64,000 nucleotides of DNA from Pleomorphovibrio marinus (GTDB lineage: Bacteria > Bacteroidota > Bacteroidia > Cytophagales > Cyclobacteriaceae): positions 62,001 to 126,000 of the forward strand of contig NZ_QCXY01000012.1 in NCBI RefSeq assembly GCF_003347495.1. Reading direction: 5' to 3'. Positions 34,476 through 43,936 of this stretch are shown here, in pieces; the stretch's first letter is position 1, and the number at the start of each line of letters is the position of its first letter. The translations under genes were made by a program, and so were the position numbers. Below the pieces are notes generated by a model. The model was not told the DNA's origin and did no database searches. It worked only from the letters and a program-made list of their open reading frames with translations.

Positions 34476-36419
34476 ATGCCGGACCGTCCTTTCACCATTG
34501 ACACTTTTACCTCCCTAGATCCTAAAGTGCCTCTTGGCCCATTGGAGAATAAATGGAGTCATTTCAAAAACAATTCCCGGTTGGTAAGCCCTTCGAATAG
34601 AAAGAACTACCACATCATCGTGGTAGGCACTGGCTTGGCAGGGGCATCCGCTGCGGCATCCTTAGCAGAACAAGGGTATAAAGTCAGCACATTCTGTTTC
34701 CAAGATAGTCCAAGAAGAGCACATTCTGTAGCAGCACAGGGTGGTGTGAATGCCATGAAAAATTACCAAAACGATGGCGACAGTGTGTTCAGAATGTTTT
34801 ATGACACATTAAAAGGTGGTGATTTCAGGTCGAGGGAGGCTAATGTTTATAGGCTTGCGGAATGTTCCGCACACCTTATTGACCAAGCTGTGGCCCAAGG
34901 GGTTCCCTTTGCTAGAGAATATAGTGGTTACCTGGCCAATAGGTCTTTCGGGGGTGTACAGGTGAGCAGGACCTTTTATGCCAGAGGGCAAACCGGACAA
35001 CAATTACTGCTGGGAGCCTACCAAGCCATGATGAGGCAGGTAGGCCTAGGAAAAATCAAAAGCTACAGCAGACACGAAATGCTCGACCTAGTGGTAGAGG
35101 ATGGCAGCGCCAAGGGCATTATCGTACGGAATTTGGATACTGGGATGATCAGCAGGTTTGCCGCACATGCGGTGGTGCTGGCTACAGGGGGTTTTGGTAA
35201 AATCTATTATTTGTCCACTTTGGCTATGGGTTGTAACGGGACTGCCATTTGGAGAGCTCACAAAAGGGGGGCACTTACTGCATGTCCCAGTTGGACACAA
35301 ATACACCCCACTTGTCTGCCACAGTCGGGCACTCACCAATCCAAACTCACCCTGATGTCGGAGTCCTTAAGAAACGATGGCAGAATTTGGGTTCCTAAAC
35401 AAAAAAATGAAACCAGGCAGGCAAAGGACATTCCAGAAGAAGAAAGGGACTACTACCTGGAGAGGAGATATCCTTCTTTTGGAAACCTGGCACCTAGGGA
35501 TATTTCCTCCAGGGCGGCGAAAGAAAGAATCGATGCGGGATATGGAGTGGGGAAAATGAAAAATGCCGTTTACCTTGATTTCAAGGATGCCATAGCAGTC
35601 CAAGGGCTAGAAGTTATCAAAAGGAAATACGGGAACCTTTTTGATATGTACAAAAAAATCACCGATGTGAATGCTTATGAAGAACCCATGTTGATATCGC
35701 CTGCGGCGCACTTTTCGATGGGTGGGCTTTGGGTGGATTATGAACTAGGCACCAACATTCCCGGACTATTTGCCATAGGAGAGGCCAACTTTTCCGACCA
35801 CGGCGCCAATAGGCTGGGAGCCAATTCTTTGTTGCAAGCTTGCGTGGACGGTTATTACATACTCCCCAATACACTTCCCCAATACCTGGCATCCATGGAC
35901 GATAAAAAGCTGCCTGTTGTGGAATCACCTGAATTCGATGCCGCCGAGGAGAAAATCAGAAACTCCCTTCAGCAACTATTGGACATACGGGGCAAGCGAA
36001 CGGTGGACGATTTCCACAGGCAACTCGGAAAAATCCTCTATGATAAATGTGGACTGAGCAGGTCAGCAGAAGAGCTTTCAAAAGCCATTCAGGAAATTGA
36101 CGAGCTAATGGCCCTATTTTATAGGGACGTAAAAGTTCCGGGTAAGCAAAATGAAATGAACGATGAATTGGAAAAAGCGGGAAGGGTGGCCGATTACCTG
36201 GAGATCGGAAGGCAAATGTGCATAGATGCGCTCAGCAGGGAGGAATCCTGCGGTGCTCACTTTAGAGAGGAATACCAAACTGCCGATGGTGAAGCATTAA
36301 GGGACGATAAACAATTCAGGTTCGTGTCCTGCTGGAAATACGATAAAGAAAGGCCTTCCCTGGTAAAAGAGGCTCTTAATTTTGAATTTGTCACACCATC
36401 AGAAAGAAGTTACAAATAA
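34476..36419 (+). CDS. sdhA: Succinate dehydrogenase/fumarate reductase flavoprotein subunit
   Basis: 647 residues from the ATG at 34476 ([16 protein letters not shown]); the frame is open to 34383 but that part is unlike the family. FAD-binding [12 protein letters not shown]; flavin-linking His in [15 protein letters not shown]; substrate residues in [24 protein letters not shown] and the [11 protein letters not shown] segment; ending with a helical C-terminal domain. It oxidises succinate to fumarate, or the reverse, in the membrane complex II with SdhB and SdhC. The usual sdhC gene is not upstream: the left neighbour is divergent and unrelated. A 247-base repeat insertion separates it from sdhB. 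Confidence 0.93.
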   Translation: MPDRPFTIDTFTSLDPKVPLGPLENKWSHFKNNSRLVSPSNRKNYHIIVVGTGLAGASAAASLAEQGYKVSTFCFQDSPRRAHSVAAQGGVNAMKNYQNDGDSVFRMFYDTLKGGDFRSREANVYRLAECSAHLIDQAVAQGVPFAREYSGYLANRSFGGVQVSRTFYARGQTGQQLLLGAYQAMMRQVGLGKIKSYSRHEMLDLVVEDGSAKGIIVRNLDTGMISRFAAHAVVLATGGFGKIYYLSTLAMGCNGTAIWRAHKRGALTACPSWTQIHPTCLPQSGTHQSKLTLMSESLRNDGRIWVPKQKNETRQAKDIPEEERDYYLERRYPSFGNLAPRDISSRAAKERIDAGYGVGKMKNAVYLDFKDAIAVQGLEVIKRKYGNLFDMYKKITDVNAYEEPMLISPAAHFSMGGLWVDYELGTNIPGLFAIGEANFSDHGANRLGANSLLQACVDGYYILPNTLPQYLASMDDKKLPVVESPEFDAAEEKIRNSLQQLLDIRGKRTVDDFHRQLGKILYDKCGLSRSAEELSKAIQEIDELMALFYRDVKVPGKQNEMNDELEKAGRVADYLEIGRQMCIDALSREESCGAHFREEYQTADGEALRDDKQFRFVSCWKYDKERPSLVKEALNFEFVTPSERSYK

Positions 36420-36579
36420 ATGAAATCGAGCCTGTCCTGACGGCAGTCAGGGCATGACGAGCACGTCACACACTAGGATGATTATAGACTGCGAGATTCC
36501 CCCGAATCGAGTTCCCCGAAGCAAGTTCGGGGCAGGCAGGGGGAAGCTATATGACCGCTGAAAAGACAATTATAAACAT
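36420..36579 (+). repeat. Dispersed repeat unit D, between sdhA and sdhB
   Basis: 160 bases starting ATGAAATCGAGCCTG at the last base of the sdhA stop-codon region and ending ATTATAAACAT before ATGAAATGCCC. It has both hairpins, CCTGAC...GTCAGG and CCCCGAA...TTCGGGG. Confidence 0.88.
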
Positions 36580-36666
36580 ATGAAATGCCCATGAAAAAAA
36601 ATTCTCACACAGGGGGATGATTATCTAGGGCATTCCATCTGGCCTTAAAAAAACAATTATAAACAG
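36580..36666 (+). repeat. Shortened repeat unit E, ending at the sdhB start codon
   Basis: 87 bases beginning ATGAAATGCCCATGAAA, keeping CTCACACAGGGGGATGATTAT and the right end AAACAATTATAAACAG. Internal deletions removed both hairpins. The following ATGAA is the sdhB start. Confidence 0.7.
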
Positions 36667-37398
36667 ATGAAATTCGAACTGAAAATTTGGAGACAGCCAA
36701 ACCCCGATGCTAAGGGGGCCTTCCAGAAGTATTCGGTAAAAGACATTTCCCCGGACATGTCTTTTCTGGAAATGCTCGACACGCTCAATGAGGAGCTAAT
36801 CCTGAAGGGTGATCCCCCGGTTGCCTTTGACCATGATTGTCGGGAGGGAATCTGTGGGCAATGTGGAGTAGTAATTAATGGCCGGGCCCATGGCCCCTTG
36901 GATCAAACTTCCACTTGCCAGTTGCATATGAGGTCTTTTTCAGAGGAAAAGACCATAACAATAGAGCCCTTTAGGGCTGCAGCTTTTCCTGTCAAAAAGG
37001 ATCTAAAAGTGGATCGCTCTGCCTTGGACAGTATTATTGCGGAGGGTGGTTTCATCAGTGTGGAAACCGGTCAGGCACCGGAAGCCAACACTATTCTTAT
37101 TGGTTCTGAACAGGTAGAGGAAGCCTTTGACGCTGCCTCCTGCATAGGTTGTGGAGCCTGTGTGGCTAGTTGTAAGAATGCCAGCGTCGCCCTTTTTACC
37201 GCCGCAAAAATCAGCCATCTCAGCAAACTCCCACAGGGACAACTGGAGCGGAACTCCCGTACCAAGCGCATGGTTCAGGCCATGGACAAAATGGGTTTTG
37301 GATCCTGTAGTAATACCGGAGCCTGCGAAGTGGAATGCCCACAAGGAATAAGCATCAGCCACATCGCACATATGAACAAACTCTATTTCCGATCCTAA
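36667..37398 (+). CDS. sdhB: Succinate dehydrogenase/fumarate reductase iron-sulfur subunit
   Basis: 243 residues. N-terminal ferredoxin domain with the [2Fe-2S] ligands in CREGICGQCGV (about 58-68) and the later Cys in STCQLHM. C-terminal domain with CIGCGACVASCKN and CSNTGACEVECPQG for the [4Fe-4S] and [3Fe-4S] clusters. It carries electrons between SdhA and the membrane anchor. The start codon directly follows repeat unit E. The stop overlaps the end of the convergent GMC oxidoreductase gene by four bases. No membrane anchor gene follows, so one must be supplied from elsewhere. Confidence 0.94.
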   Translation: MKFELKIWRQPNPDAKGAFQKYSVKDISPDMSFLEMLDTLNEELILKGDPPVAFDHDCREGICGQCGVVINGRAHGPLDQTSTCQLHMRSFSEEKTITIEPFRAAAFPVKKDLKVDRSALDSIIAEGGFISVETGQAPEANTILIGSEQVEEAFDAASCIGCGACVASCKNASVALFTAAKISHLSKLPQGQLERNSRTKRMVQAMDKMGFGSCSNTGACEVECPQGISISHIAHMNKLYFRS

Positions 37399-39104
37399 AT
37401 TTCGCCTTTTTTTAGTGTCTCTACAGCGTGGTTGACTGCCCTGGCAGTAAGGGCCATATAAGTAAGCGAGGGATTTTGTGTGCCTGAGGAGGTCATGCAA
37501 GCACCGTCTGTCACATAAACGTTTTTGCAGGCATGCAACTGGTTCCATTCGTTTAACATAGAGGAACCGGGGTCCTTTCCCATTCGAACCCCACCCATTT
37601 CGTGGATATCCGAACCTGGGGGTGAATGGCTGTCTGAAGCCTGTATGTCTTGAAACCCTGCCTTTTCAAACATTTCCGAAAGCTGTTCCTCGTAGTCCTT
37701 TACCATCTTGTCATCATTTTCCGTCCAATCACATGAGAGAACCAATTGGGGGATACCATACTTATCGGTTTTGTCAGGGTGTATCCTCACGTGGTTTTCC
37801 TCAATAGGCACCACCTCACCCATCATCCAAGAGCTCACCCACCAAGGGCCTAGCTTTCTGTCTACCAGATTGGCCTTCAAACTGGCTCCTACTCCCTCCC
37901 TACTAAACTGAGTGCTTCGGGAAGAAGACCCAAAACCGACTGCATATCCCCTCAAAAAATCTGTTTCTTGCTTATGTACATTTCGGAATCGTGGAATATA
38001 GCTGTGACTGGGATTTTTTCCCTTGCTCATCACATCTTTGAATTCCTCACTTCGTGCCGAAACCCTTCCACGGAAATTGTGCCAAATGATATACTTTCCA
38101 AGAGTACCACTGTCGTTTCCCAATCCATTTGGAAAACGGGAGGAGGTGGAATTCAATAGAATGAGATTGGAGTTGAGTGCTGAAGCATTCAAGAAAATAA
38201 CATTTGCATAATATTCTACCGTTTCACTGGATTGGGCATCTATGACCCTCACTCCGGTTGCCTTTCCTTTCTCTTCGTCAAAGATGATGCTATGTACCAC
38301 TGCATGGGGCCTCAGGCTCAGGTTACCCGTCTTTTCAGCCCAAGGAAGTGTGGAGGCATTGCTGCTAAAATACCCACCAAGTGGGCAGCCCCTGTTGCAT
38401 AGACTTCTGTGCAGGCACTTCTGCCTTCCTTGTTCCTCGTATATTCCTTTTTGCTCAGTAATATGGGCACATCTCCCCTGAATAAGCTGCCGATCAGAAT
38501 AGTTGTTTTTCAGCACCTGTTGAAAATGTTTTTCCACGCAACTCAACTCTATAGGAGGCAAAAACTCCCCATCGGGTAACTGGGGTACACCGTCCCTGTT
38601 TCCCGAAATTCCGGAAAACTTCTCCACGTGGCTGTACCAGGGCGCAATGTCTTTATACCTTATGGGCCAATCCACTGCAAACCCGTCCCGGGAAGGTCCC
38701 TCAAAGTCAAATTCCGACCAGCGCTGGGTTTGCCTTGCCCAAAGAAGCGATTTACCTCCTACTTGATAGCCCCTTGTCCATCGGAAAGGTTTCTCCTCTA
38801 TTGTTTCTTGTTCTTTTTCCTTAACAAAAAAGTGAGCCGTACTCTCATGCATCCTGGGGCCCCTATGGCCGTATTCCTGTTGTTTGTCATAGGGTATCTT
38901 ACCTCCGAACTCAAACTCCCATGGGTGTTTGTTGGCAGTGGGGTAGTCTTGGATATGCTTTACGTCCCGGCCCCTTTCCAACACCAATGTCTTGAGCCCC
39001 TTTTCGCAAAGTTCCTTGGCTGCCCAGCCACCACTGATACCAGAACCGATCACGATGGCATCGTACGTTACTTCCTTTCTGCCCTTAATCCCTAAGTGTG
39101 CCAT
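37395..39104 (-). CDS. GMC-family oxidoreductase (gluconate 2-dehydrogenase flavoprotein type)
   Basis: 569 residues. FAD-binding GSGISGGWAAKELCEKG near the N-terminus, VGGKSLLW, a Cys-containing insert LHRSLCNRGCPLGG, and the C-terminal GMC domain with DIHEMGGVRMG and SGTQNPSLTYMALTARA, where the His and Asn catalytic residues lie. No Tat or Sec signal of its own. The partner with a signal, a gluconate-dehydrogenase-subunit-3-like protein, is 41 bases upstream, as in periplasmic sugar or sugar-acid dehydrogenases exported as a complex. Substrate probably a sugar or polyol; the electron acceptor subunit is not in the window. Confidence 0.9.
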   Translation of the reverse strand: MAHLGIKGRKEVTYDAIVIGSGISGGWAAKELCEKGLKTLVLERGRDVKHIQDYPTANKHPWEFEFGGKIPYDKQQEYGHRGPRMHESTAHFFVKEKEQETIEEKPFRWTRGYQVGGKSLLWARQTQRWSEFDFEGPSRDGFAVDWPIRYKDIAPWYSHVEKFSGISGNRDGVPQLPDGEFLPPIELSCVEKHFQQVLKNNYSDRQLIQGRCAHITEQKGIYEEQGRQKCLHRSLCNRGCPLGGYFSSNASTLPWAEKTGNLSLRPHAVVHSIIFDEEKGKATGVRVIDAQSSETVEYYANVIFLNASALNSNLILLNSTSSRFPNGLGNDSGTLGKYIIWHNFRGRVSARSEEFKDVMSKGKNPSHSYIPRFRNVHKQETDFLRGYAVGFGSSSRSTQFSREGVGASLKANLVDRKLGPWWVSSWMMGEVVPIEENHVRIHPDKTDKYGIPQLVLSCDWTENDDKMVKDYEEQLSEMFEKAGFQDIQASDSHSPPGSDIHEMGGVRMGKDPGSSMLNEWNQLHACKNVYVTDGACMTSSGTQNPSLTYMALTARAVNHAVETLKKGEI

Positions 39105-39145
39105 TCTCTTCTTACTTATTTAGTCTAATAGGTTTACTTCATTCA

Positions 39146-39679
39146 CTATGTCCCGGCTTGTACCGGAACGCATCCTTGATATCCTCCTGGTGCCATTTCA
39201 TAATTGGTGAAATTGGTCAGGTAATATTCGGAGGTGGTATATCCCAGAATGCAATATTCTTTCAATTCCTGATAGGCCCTTTGCTGTTCCGGCTGATTCT
39301 TATCATCCATAAGAGTCAAAATCTGCTCTCTGTTTGTCCGGGACAAGGTATGAAAACTGTTTTCTTTTTCTTTTCTGGACATGTCTTCTACCATATTCAA
39401 GTAGCCCACGAATTCACTCACATCCTGCTCACTGTAGCAATTTGCTATCAATCGATTAATAAAATGGTGCACTTGCAACTCAACTGCTCCCTTGGTGTCG
39501 GTTTCAGGTAAAAAAGTATCCACAATGGACTCGAGGTTTTGCCCTTGTATTTGATCCAAATCCAATAGCTTGTGGGGTTTTTCCGCTTCTCCATCCTGGG
39601 TGCCTGGCTCACATCCTGGAAGTAATACCAACCCCCATACACTCAAAGCCATGGTTCTCAATGCATCTCTTCTTTCCAT
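39146..39679 (-). CDS. Gluconate 2-dehydrogenase subunit 3-family protein
   Basis: 177 residues. A twin-arginine-like start (MERRDALRTMALSVWG) precedes a hydrophobic stretch and a possible lipobox LLPGC, suggesting Tat export with the flavoprotein partner. The mature part is helical, with TFLPETDTKGAVELQVHHFI and the ending TNFTNYEMAPGGYQGC, typical of Gluconate_2-dh3. It acts as a chaperone-like or anchoring subunit of the GMC dehydrogenase encoded directly downstream. The two form an operon. Confidence 0.88.
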   Translation of the reverse strand: MERRDALRTMALSVWGLVLLPGCEPGTQDGEAEKPHKLLDLDQIQGQNLESIVDTFLPETDTKGAVELQVHHFINRLIANCYSEQDVSEFVGYLNMVEDMSRKEKENSFHTLSRTNREQILTLMDDKNQPEQQRAYQELKEYCILGYTTSEYYLTNFTNYEMAPGGYQGCVPVQAGT

Positions 39680-39890
39680 ATTGGCAATAAAGTTATTTTT
39701 TCAAATATATCATACCTTATTCAGCCAGACGGTAAAATTCCTTTGTTTTCCTCAATTAAGAAGAAAAGTTAAACTAAGAAAATGATGTTAATAACAACTT
39801 ATTTACATAATATGACAAAATCCTTAAATATTGGTTTGCGAAATACCTAAAATGCTTCCTAATAGTTATATTAGCCTAAAAATTGCCTAG

Positions 39891-41117
39891 ATGAAAAAGA
39901 TTGCAGACTTAAAAAAAACGCACCCTAAGGGGGAAGAAATTACCGATAAAAAGATTTGGCTTTCTTCTCCACATATGGGTGACAACGAAAAAAAGTTTGT
40001 AGACCAGGCATTTGAAAGCAACTGGGTAGCTCCTTTAGGCCCAAACGTGAATGGGTTTGAGGAAGATATTGTCCATTATACCCATTGCGGTCATGCGGCT
40101 GCACTTACTTCCGGAACAGGAGCAATCCATTTGGCACTAGCCATGCTGGATGTTCAACCAGGAGACTTTGTTATTTGCCAGAGTTTCACTTTTTCGGCCT
40201 CTGCGAACCCCATCAGGTATATGGGTGCCATACCCGTTTTTGTGGACTCGGAGGAAGAAACCTGGAACATGTGTCCAGATGCTTTGTTGATTGCAATTCA
40301 GTCTTGTATAGATGGAACAATTGCCACCAAATACCCCCACCTTGACTTGCGGAAAGAAGGTCAGTTACCCAAAGCAATTATCCCGGTAGACTTGTACGGG
40401 ATGCCCGCCAAGATGGAGCAAATCAATGGCATTGCCAAGAAATTCGGCATTCCAGTGATAGAAGATGCCGCAGAAGCCCTGGGATCCTCTATTGACCAAA
40501 AGCAATGCGGAACATTTGGGGATATAGGCATCTATTCTTTTAATGGGAACAAGATTATCACCACCAGTGGGGGTGGAGCCCTAGTAAGTCAAAACAGGAA
40601 ATATGTGGAGAGGGCTCGGTTTCTTTCTACCCAGGCCAGAGAAGATGCCCCGCATTATGAACATACCACTTTGGGATATAACTACAGGCTGAGCAATATC
40701 TGTGCGGGCATAGGAAGGGGCCAGATGCAGGTACTTCGTGACCGAGTAGATAGACGAAGGGAAATCTTCGGAATTTACAGGGAATTTTTCCGAGGGGTAA
40801 AGGGAATATCATGGTTGGAGGAACCGCAGGGTTTCATTTCCAACCGTTGGTTGAGCACCATATTGGTTAACCCAAATCAAACGGGTGGAATAAGTAGGGA
40901 AAATATAAGGCTGGAGTTGGCCACCGAAAACATCGAAAGCCGCCCTCTCTGGAAGCCCATGCATCTTCAACCTGTTTTTTGCTCTTTCCCTTATGTGGGA
41001 AACGGTATTTCTGATTCTCTCTTTGAAAATGGGCTCTGTTTGCCCAGTGGTTCAAACATGAACCAAGAGGATATAGAAAGAATTTTAAGAAATCTTAGAA
41101 TTATTTTTAAACACTAA
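39891..41117 (+). CDS. DegT/DnrJ/EryC1-type PLP aminotransferase (PglE-like)
   Basis: 408 residues, fold-type I aminotransferase acting on nucleotide keto-sugars. The PLP lysine is Lys221 in FNGNKIITTSGGG; TSGTGAIHLAL near residue 70, VIEDAAEALG and an N-terminal WLSSPHMGDNEKKFV opening match PglE/PseC relatives. It transfers an amino group to a UDP-4-keto sugar, as in bacillosamine synthesis. The acyltransferase gene of the PglD/NeuD type follows after 196 bases, the usual partner. The dehydratase (PglF) and glycosyltransferase genes are missing here. Confidence 0.9.
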   Translation: MKKIADLKKTHPKGEEITDKKIWLSSPHMGDNEKKFVDQAFESNWVAPLGPNVNGFEEDIVHYTHCGHAAALTSGTGAIHLALAMLDVQPGDFVICQSFTFSASANPIRYMGAIPVFVDSEEETWNMCPDALLIAIQSCIDGTIATKYPHLDLRKEGQLPKAIIPVDLYGMPAKMEQINGIAKKFGIPVIEDAAEALGSSIDQKQCGTFGDIGIYSFNGNKIITTSGGGALVSQNRKYVERARFLSTQAREDAPHYEHTTLGYNYRLSNICAGIGRGQMQVLRDRVDRRREIFGIYREFFRGVKGISWLEEPQGFISNRWLSTILVNPNQTGGISRENIRLELATENIESRPLWKPMHLQPVFCSFPYVGNGISDSLFENGLCLPSGSNMNQEDIERILRNLRIIFKH

Positions 41118-41258
41118 AAAAATTATTTAAACCCAGATTTTCGTTTTTCAAAGGCGAAAAAATTAATTTCAAAATCAATAAAATATTTTCATATTATTAA
41201 AATTGCTGTTAGTTAATACGGGTATAATTGTAGTATCCAAAACATTTTTGGGTAATAA

Positions 41259-41288
41259 TTGTATAAAGTGAAAATAGTATTTACTTTG
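41259..41288 (+). promoter_or_regulatory. Promoter of the PglD-like acetyltransferase gene
   Basis: TTG (41259-41261), 19 bases, TTACTTTG (41281-41288), one mismatch to TAnnTTTG. It lies 25 bases before the ATG at 41314. The 196-base gap and this promoter suggest separate expression from the aminotransferase gene. Confidence 0.5.
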
Positions 41289-41313
41289 AATCATTAATAA
41301 ACATTTTTAGCAT

Positions 41314-41916
41314 ATGTATATCTACGGTGCCTCAGATCAGGGAAGGGTTGTAATTGACCTCATAGACAGGTATGAGAAAATTCACGGGGTATTTGACGAC
41401 AACCTTTTTATCAAAGAGGTTTTAGGCTATCCGGTGTTGGGAAAAGTCCCCGATGATTTTGTGTTTGATCACCAATTATTTATCGCCATCGGAGACAATA
41501 GGGTGAGAAGGCGATTGACTCTTCGCTATGCAGATAGGGCAAAATACGCGACCATCATCCATGAATCTGCCATTTTTAGCAAAAGGGCTAATTTGGAAGA
41601 AGGTTGTGTGGTAATGGAGGGTGCAATCGTGAAAGTCAATTGTACTATTGGAAGACAGGTGATTGTAAACACAGGAGCTTCCATAGACCATGATTGTACC
41701 ATAGGTGACTTTGTCCACATTGCTCCGCAAGCCACTCTGTGCGGGGGAATTACCGTAGGCGAAGGGGCTATGGTAGGGGCAAACACCATTATTTTGCCCA
41801 GGGTAAAAATTGGAGCATGGTCAACGATTGGTGCAGGTAGCATTGTCAATGCCGACGTTCCGGAAGGGACTACTTGGATAGACAGAGGTCTAAAGCGAGA
41901 AAAAGTCTTGAAATAA
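41314..41916 (+). CDS. Sugar O/N-acetyltransferase, PglD/NeuD-like
   Basis: 200 residues. An N-terminal Rossmann-like half (YIYGASDQGRVVIDLI, FDDNLF) is followed by left-handed beta-helix hexapeptide repeats from about residue 90. The catalytic His is in SIDHDCTIGDFVHIAPQA; a second His follows. Such enzymes acetylate UDP-4-amino sugars or sialic acid with acetyl-CoA. With the aminotransferase before it, the pair would make a UDP-diacetamido-trideoxyhexose for surface glycans, as in PglE/PglD. Confidence 0.9.
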   Translation: MYIYGASDQGRVVIDLIDRYEKIHGVFDDNLFIKEVLGYPVLGKVPDDFVFDHQLFIAIGDNRVRRRLTLRYADRAKYATIIHESAIFSKRANLEEGCVVMEGAIVKVNCTIGRQVIVNTGASIDHDCTIGDFVHIAPQATLCGGITVGEGAMVGANTIILPRVKIGAWSTIGAGSIVNADVPEGTTWIDRGLKREKVLK

Positions 41917-42006
41917 GGTCATGCTTGTCTAAAAAAAATAATGCCCAAAACGTCTCTTTTGGAGGTATGCGCTTGCCCATTTCTCGATTGTTAAATATAT
42001 TCAGAA

Positions 42007-42888
42007 ATGGAAAGTATAACCCTAGAAGACAACGGAACCCAAGCTACCATCCAACTTAAAGGGGCGGAGCTGTCAAGTTTCAAAAAAAGCGGATTGGAAT
42101 ATTTGTGGCAGGCATCCCCTGCCGTATGGAATAGGCATGCACCTGTCCTTTTCCCCATTGTAGGGCGTTTAAAAAGCAACACCTATGCATATCAGGGAAA
42201 AAGCTATTCCATGTCCCAGCATGGTTTTGCCAGGGATAGTGTTTTCTCGTTGGTTGAACAGTACAAACAAAAGGCACTTTTTGAGCTTTCATCCAGCGAA
42301 GCCACCCTTGCCGTATATCCCTTTGATTTCCGACTTAAGATAGGCTATGATTTGGAAGGTAATTCCTTAAAGGTTACTTATACCGTGGAAAACCCCTCAA
42401 GTTCTCAGGATCTTTGGTTCAGTATCGGTGCCCACCCTGGGTTCAATTGCCCCTTACATCCAAGCTCAGAAAATTTCGTGGACTATGAATTAGACTTTGG
42501 GAAACCAGAACTCGATTCCATCCCTCTCTTGGTTTTGGAGCAGGGTCTAATCGCCAATGACAAAAGTATGCTGTCCTTGAATCATGGTAAAAAGGAACTT
42601 TCTTATCCCCTTTTCGAGAAGGACGCTTTGATTTTTGAAACCAAGGACGTGGAAAAGCTGGTGCTCAGAAACAAGACAACGGGTAAGGGGGTAAGTTTGG
42701 ATTTTACGGGTTTCGAATGGGTTGGGGTATGGACCAAAGAAAAGAATGCCGGTTTCCTTTGCATAGAACCCTGGTGCGGAATAGCCGATACGGTAAGCCA
42801 TAACCAAGAGCTCACCGAAAAATTAGGCATTCGCCATCTTAAGCCCAATGATGCTTTTTCAAGAACCTATAGCATTGCCTTAATCTAG
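42007..42888 (+). CDS. Aldose 1-epimerase-family protein (LacX-like)
   Basis: 293 residues, galactose mutarotase-like beta-sandwich, cytoplasmic. Motifs: WNRHAPVLFPIVGRL (about 41-55), SMSQHGFARD with the catalytic-type His, SIGAHPGFNCP with the second His, and WCGIADTVSHNQEL near the C-terminus. This is the LacX subgroup rather than classic GalM. It would interconvert anomers of a hexose or hexose phosphate. It stands alone between the acetyltransferase and beta-lactamase-like genes. Confidence 0.88.
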   Translation: MESITLEDNGTQATIQLKGAELSSFKKSGLEYLWQASPAVWNRHAPVLFPIVGRLKSNTYAYQGKSYSMSQHGFARDSVFSLVEQYKQKALFELSSSEATLAVYPFDFRLKIGYDLEGNSLKVTYTVENPSSSQDLWFSIGAHPGFNCPLHPSSENFVDYELDFGKPELDSIPLLVLEQGLIANDKSMLSLNHGKKELSYPLFEKDALIFETKDVEKLVLRNKTTGKGVSLDFTGFEWVGVWTKEKNAGFLCIEPWCGIADTVSHNQELTEKLGIRHLKPNDAFSRTYSIALI

Positions 42889-42955
42889 CTTTTACAAGAT
42901 TATTCCTAAGGTTTGGTATGAATTTTAACCAAAAAATGCATATTTGGTTATAGTT

Positions 42956-43936
42956 ATGAAAAAACCTATCCTCTCTATCCTCCTTATGCAGCAATTTATC
43001 GCTTTCCTTACTCAATTACGGGTACATTTTTATCTCAGGAATATTCCCCCTTTGCTTCCCTTCCTTCTAGTTCTGGTCTTGGTAGGCTGTGAGGCTTCCA
43101 ATGATTCCTCCATAGAAGAATTAAAATCAAAATTGGAGGAAAGGGTCACCCAAGTAGACGGAACCATCGCAGTGGCTTTAAAGGTGTTGGAAGGAGGTAA
43201 AGAAACCCTTTTTATCCATGAAAGGGAAGTTTTCCATGCCGCCAGCACCATGAAAACCCCTGTAATGATGGAGATTTACAGACAAGCAGAGCAAGGGAAA
43301 TTTTCGCTTTCGGATTCTATTCCGGTGGTAAATGAGTTCTCCAGTATAGTGGATGGTTCTCCATTCAGCATGGACCTGGACGTGGACAGCCAGGAAGGGC
43401 TCTACCATATGATCGGACAAAAGGAAACCATCTACGAGCTGATGTACCAAATGATCATCAAAAGCAGCAACCTGGCCACCAACATCCTGATCGATCTGAT
43501 AGGAGCCTCCAACGTAAACGAGTTTATGAGAGAAATAGGTGCCAACGACATACAGGTGCTAAGGGGCGTAGAAGATCTGAAGGCCTTTGAGGCCGGACTA
43601 AACAACACCACCACTGCACTGGACATGATGTTGATCATGGAAGCGATTGCCACAGGAAAAGCTGTAAACCAGGAAGCCTCCCTCCAAATGATGGATATCT
43701 TATATGACCAGTATTACAAGGATCTGATCCCCAAAAAACTTCCCGAGGAGGTAAAGGTTGCCCACAAAACCGGGTCCATAACCGGTGTGCAGCATGACGC
43801 GGCGATCCTTGAGCTTCCGGATGGGAAGCGCTATGTGTTGGTGATCCTAAGCAAGGAACTTAAGGATGTGGAAGAGGGAAAAGAGGCCATTGCCGATATC
43901 AGTAGGCAGATTTACCAGTACATATCAGAGTTATGA
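42956..43936 (+). CDS. Class A beta-lactamase-like serine hydrolase lipoprotein
   Basis: 326 residues from the ATG at 42956 (the frame starts at a TTG twelve bases earlier). A long hydrophobic N-terminus ends in the lipobox VLVGC. Active-site motifs of class A serine beta-lactamases and related hydrolases: S97-T-M-K100, S170-S-N172, E212-A-G-L-N216 (the ExxLN omega-loop pattern) and K271-T-G273. All three standard elements plus a candidate general base are present, so beta-lactam hydrolysis is possible, though many environmental members act on peptidoglycan or have no known substrate. Its stop overlaps the start of the PBP4-like gene by ATGA, so the two are translationally coupled. Confidence 0.85.
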   Translation: MKKPILSILLMQQFIAFLTQLRVHFYLRNIPPLLPFLLVLVLVGCEASNDSSIEELKSKLEERVTQVDGTIAVALKVLEGGKETLFIHEREVFHAASTMKTPVMMEIYRQAEQGKFSLSDSIPVVNEFSSIVDGSPFSMDLDVDSQEGLYHMIGQKETIYELMYQMIIKSSNLATNILIDLIGASNVNEFMREIGANDIQVLRGVEDLKAFEAGLNNTTTALDMMLIMEAIATGKAVNQEASLQMMDILYDQYYKDLIPKKLPEEVKVAHKTGSITGVQHDAAILELPDGKRYVLVILSKELKDVEEGKEAIADISRQIYQYISEL

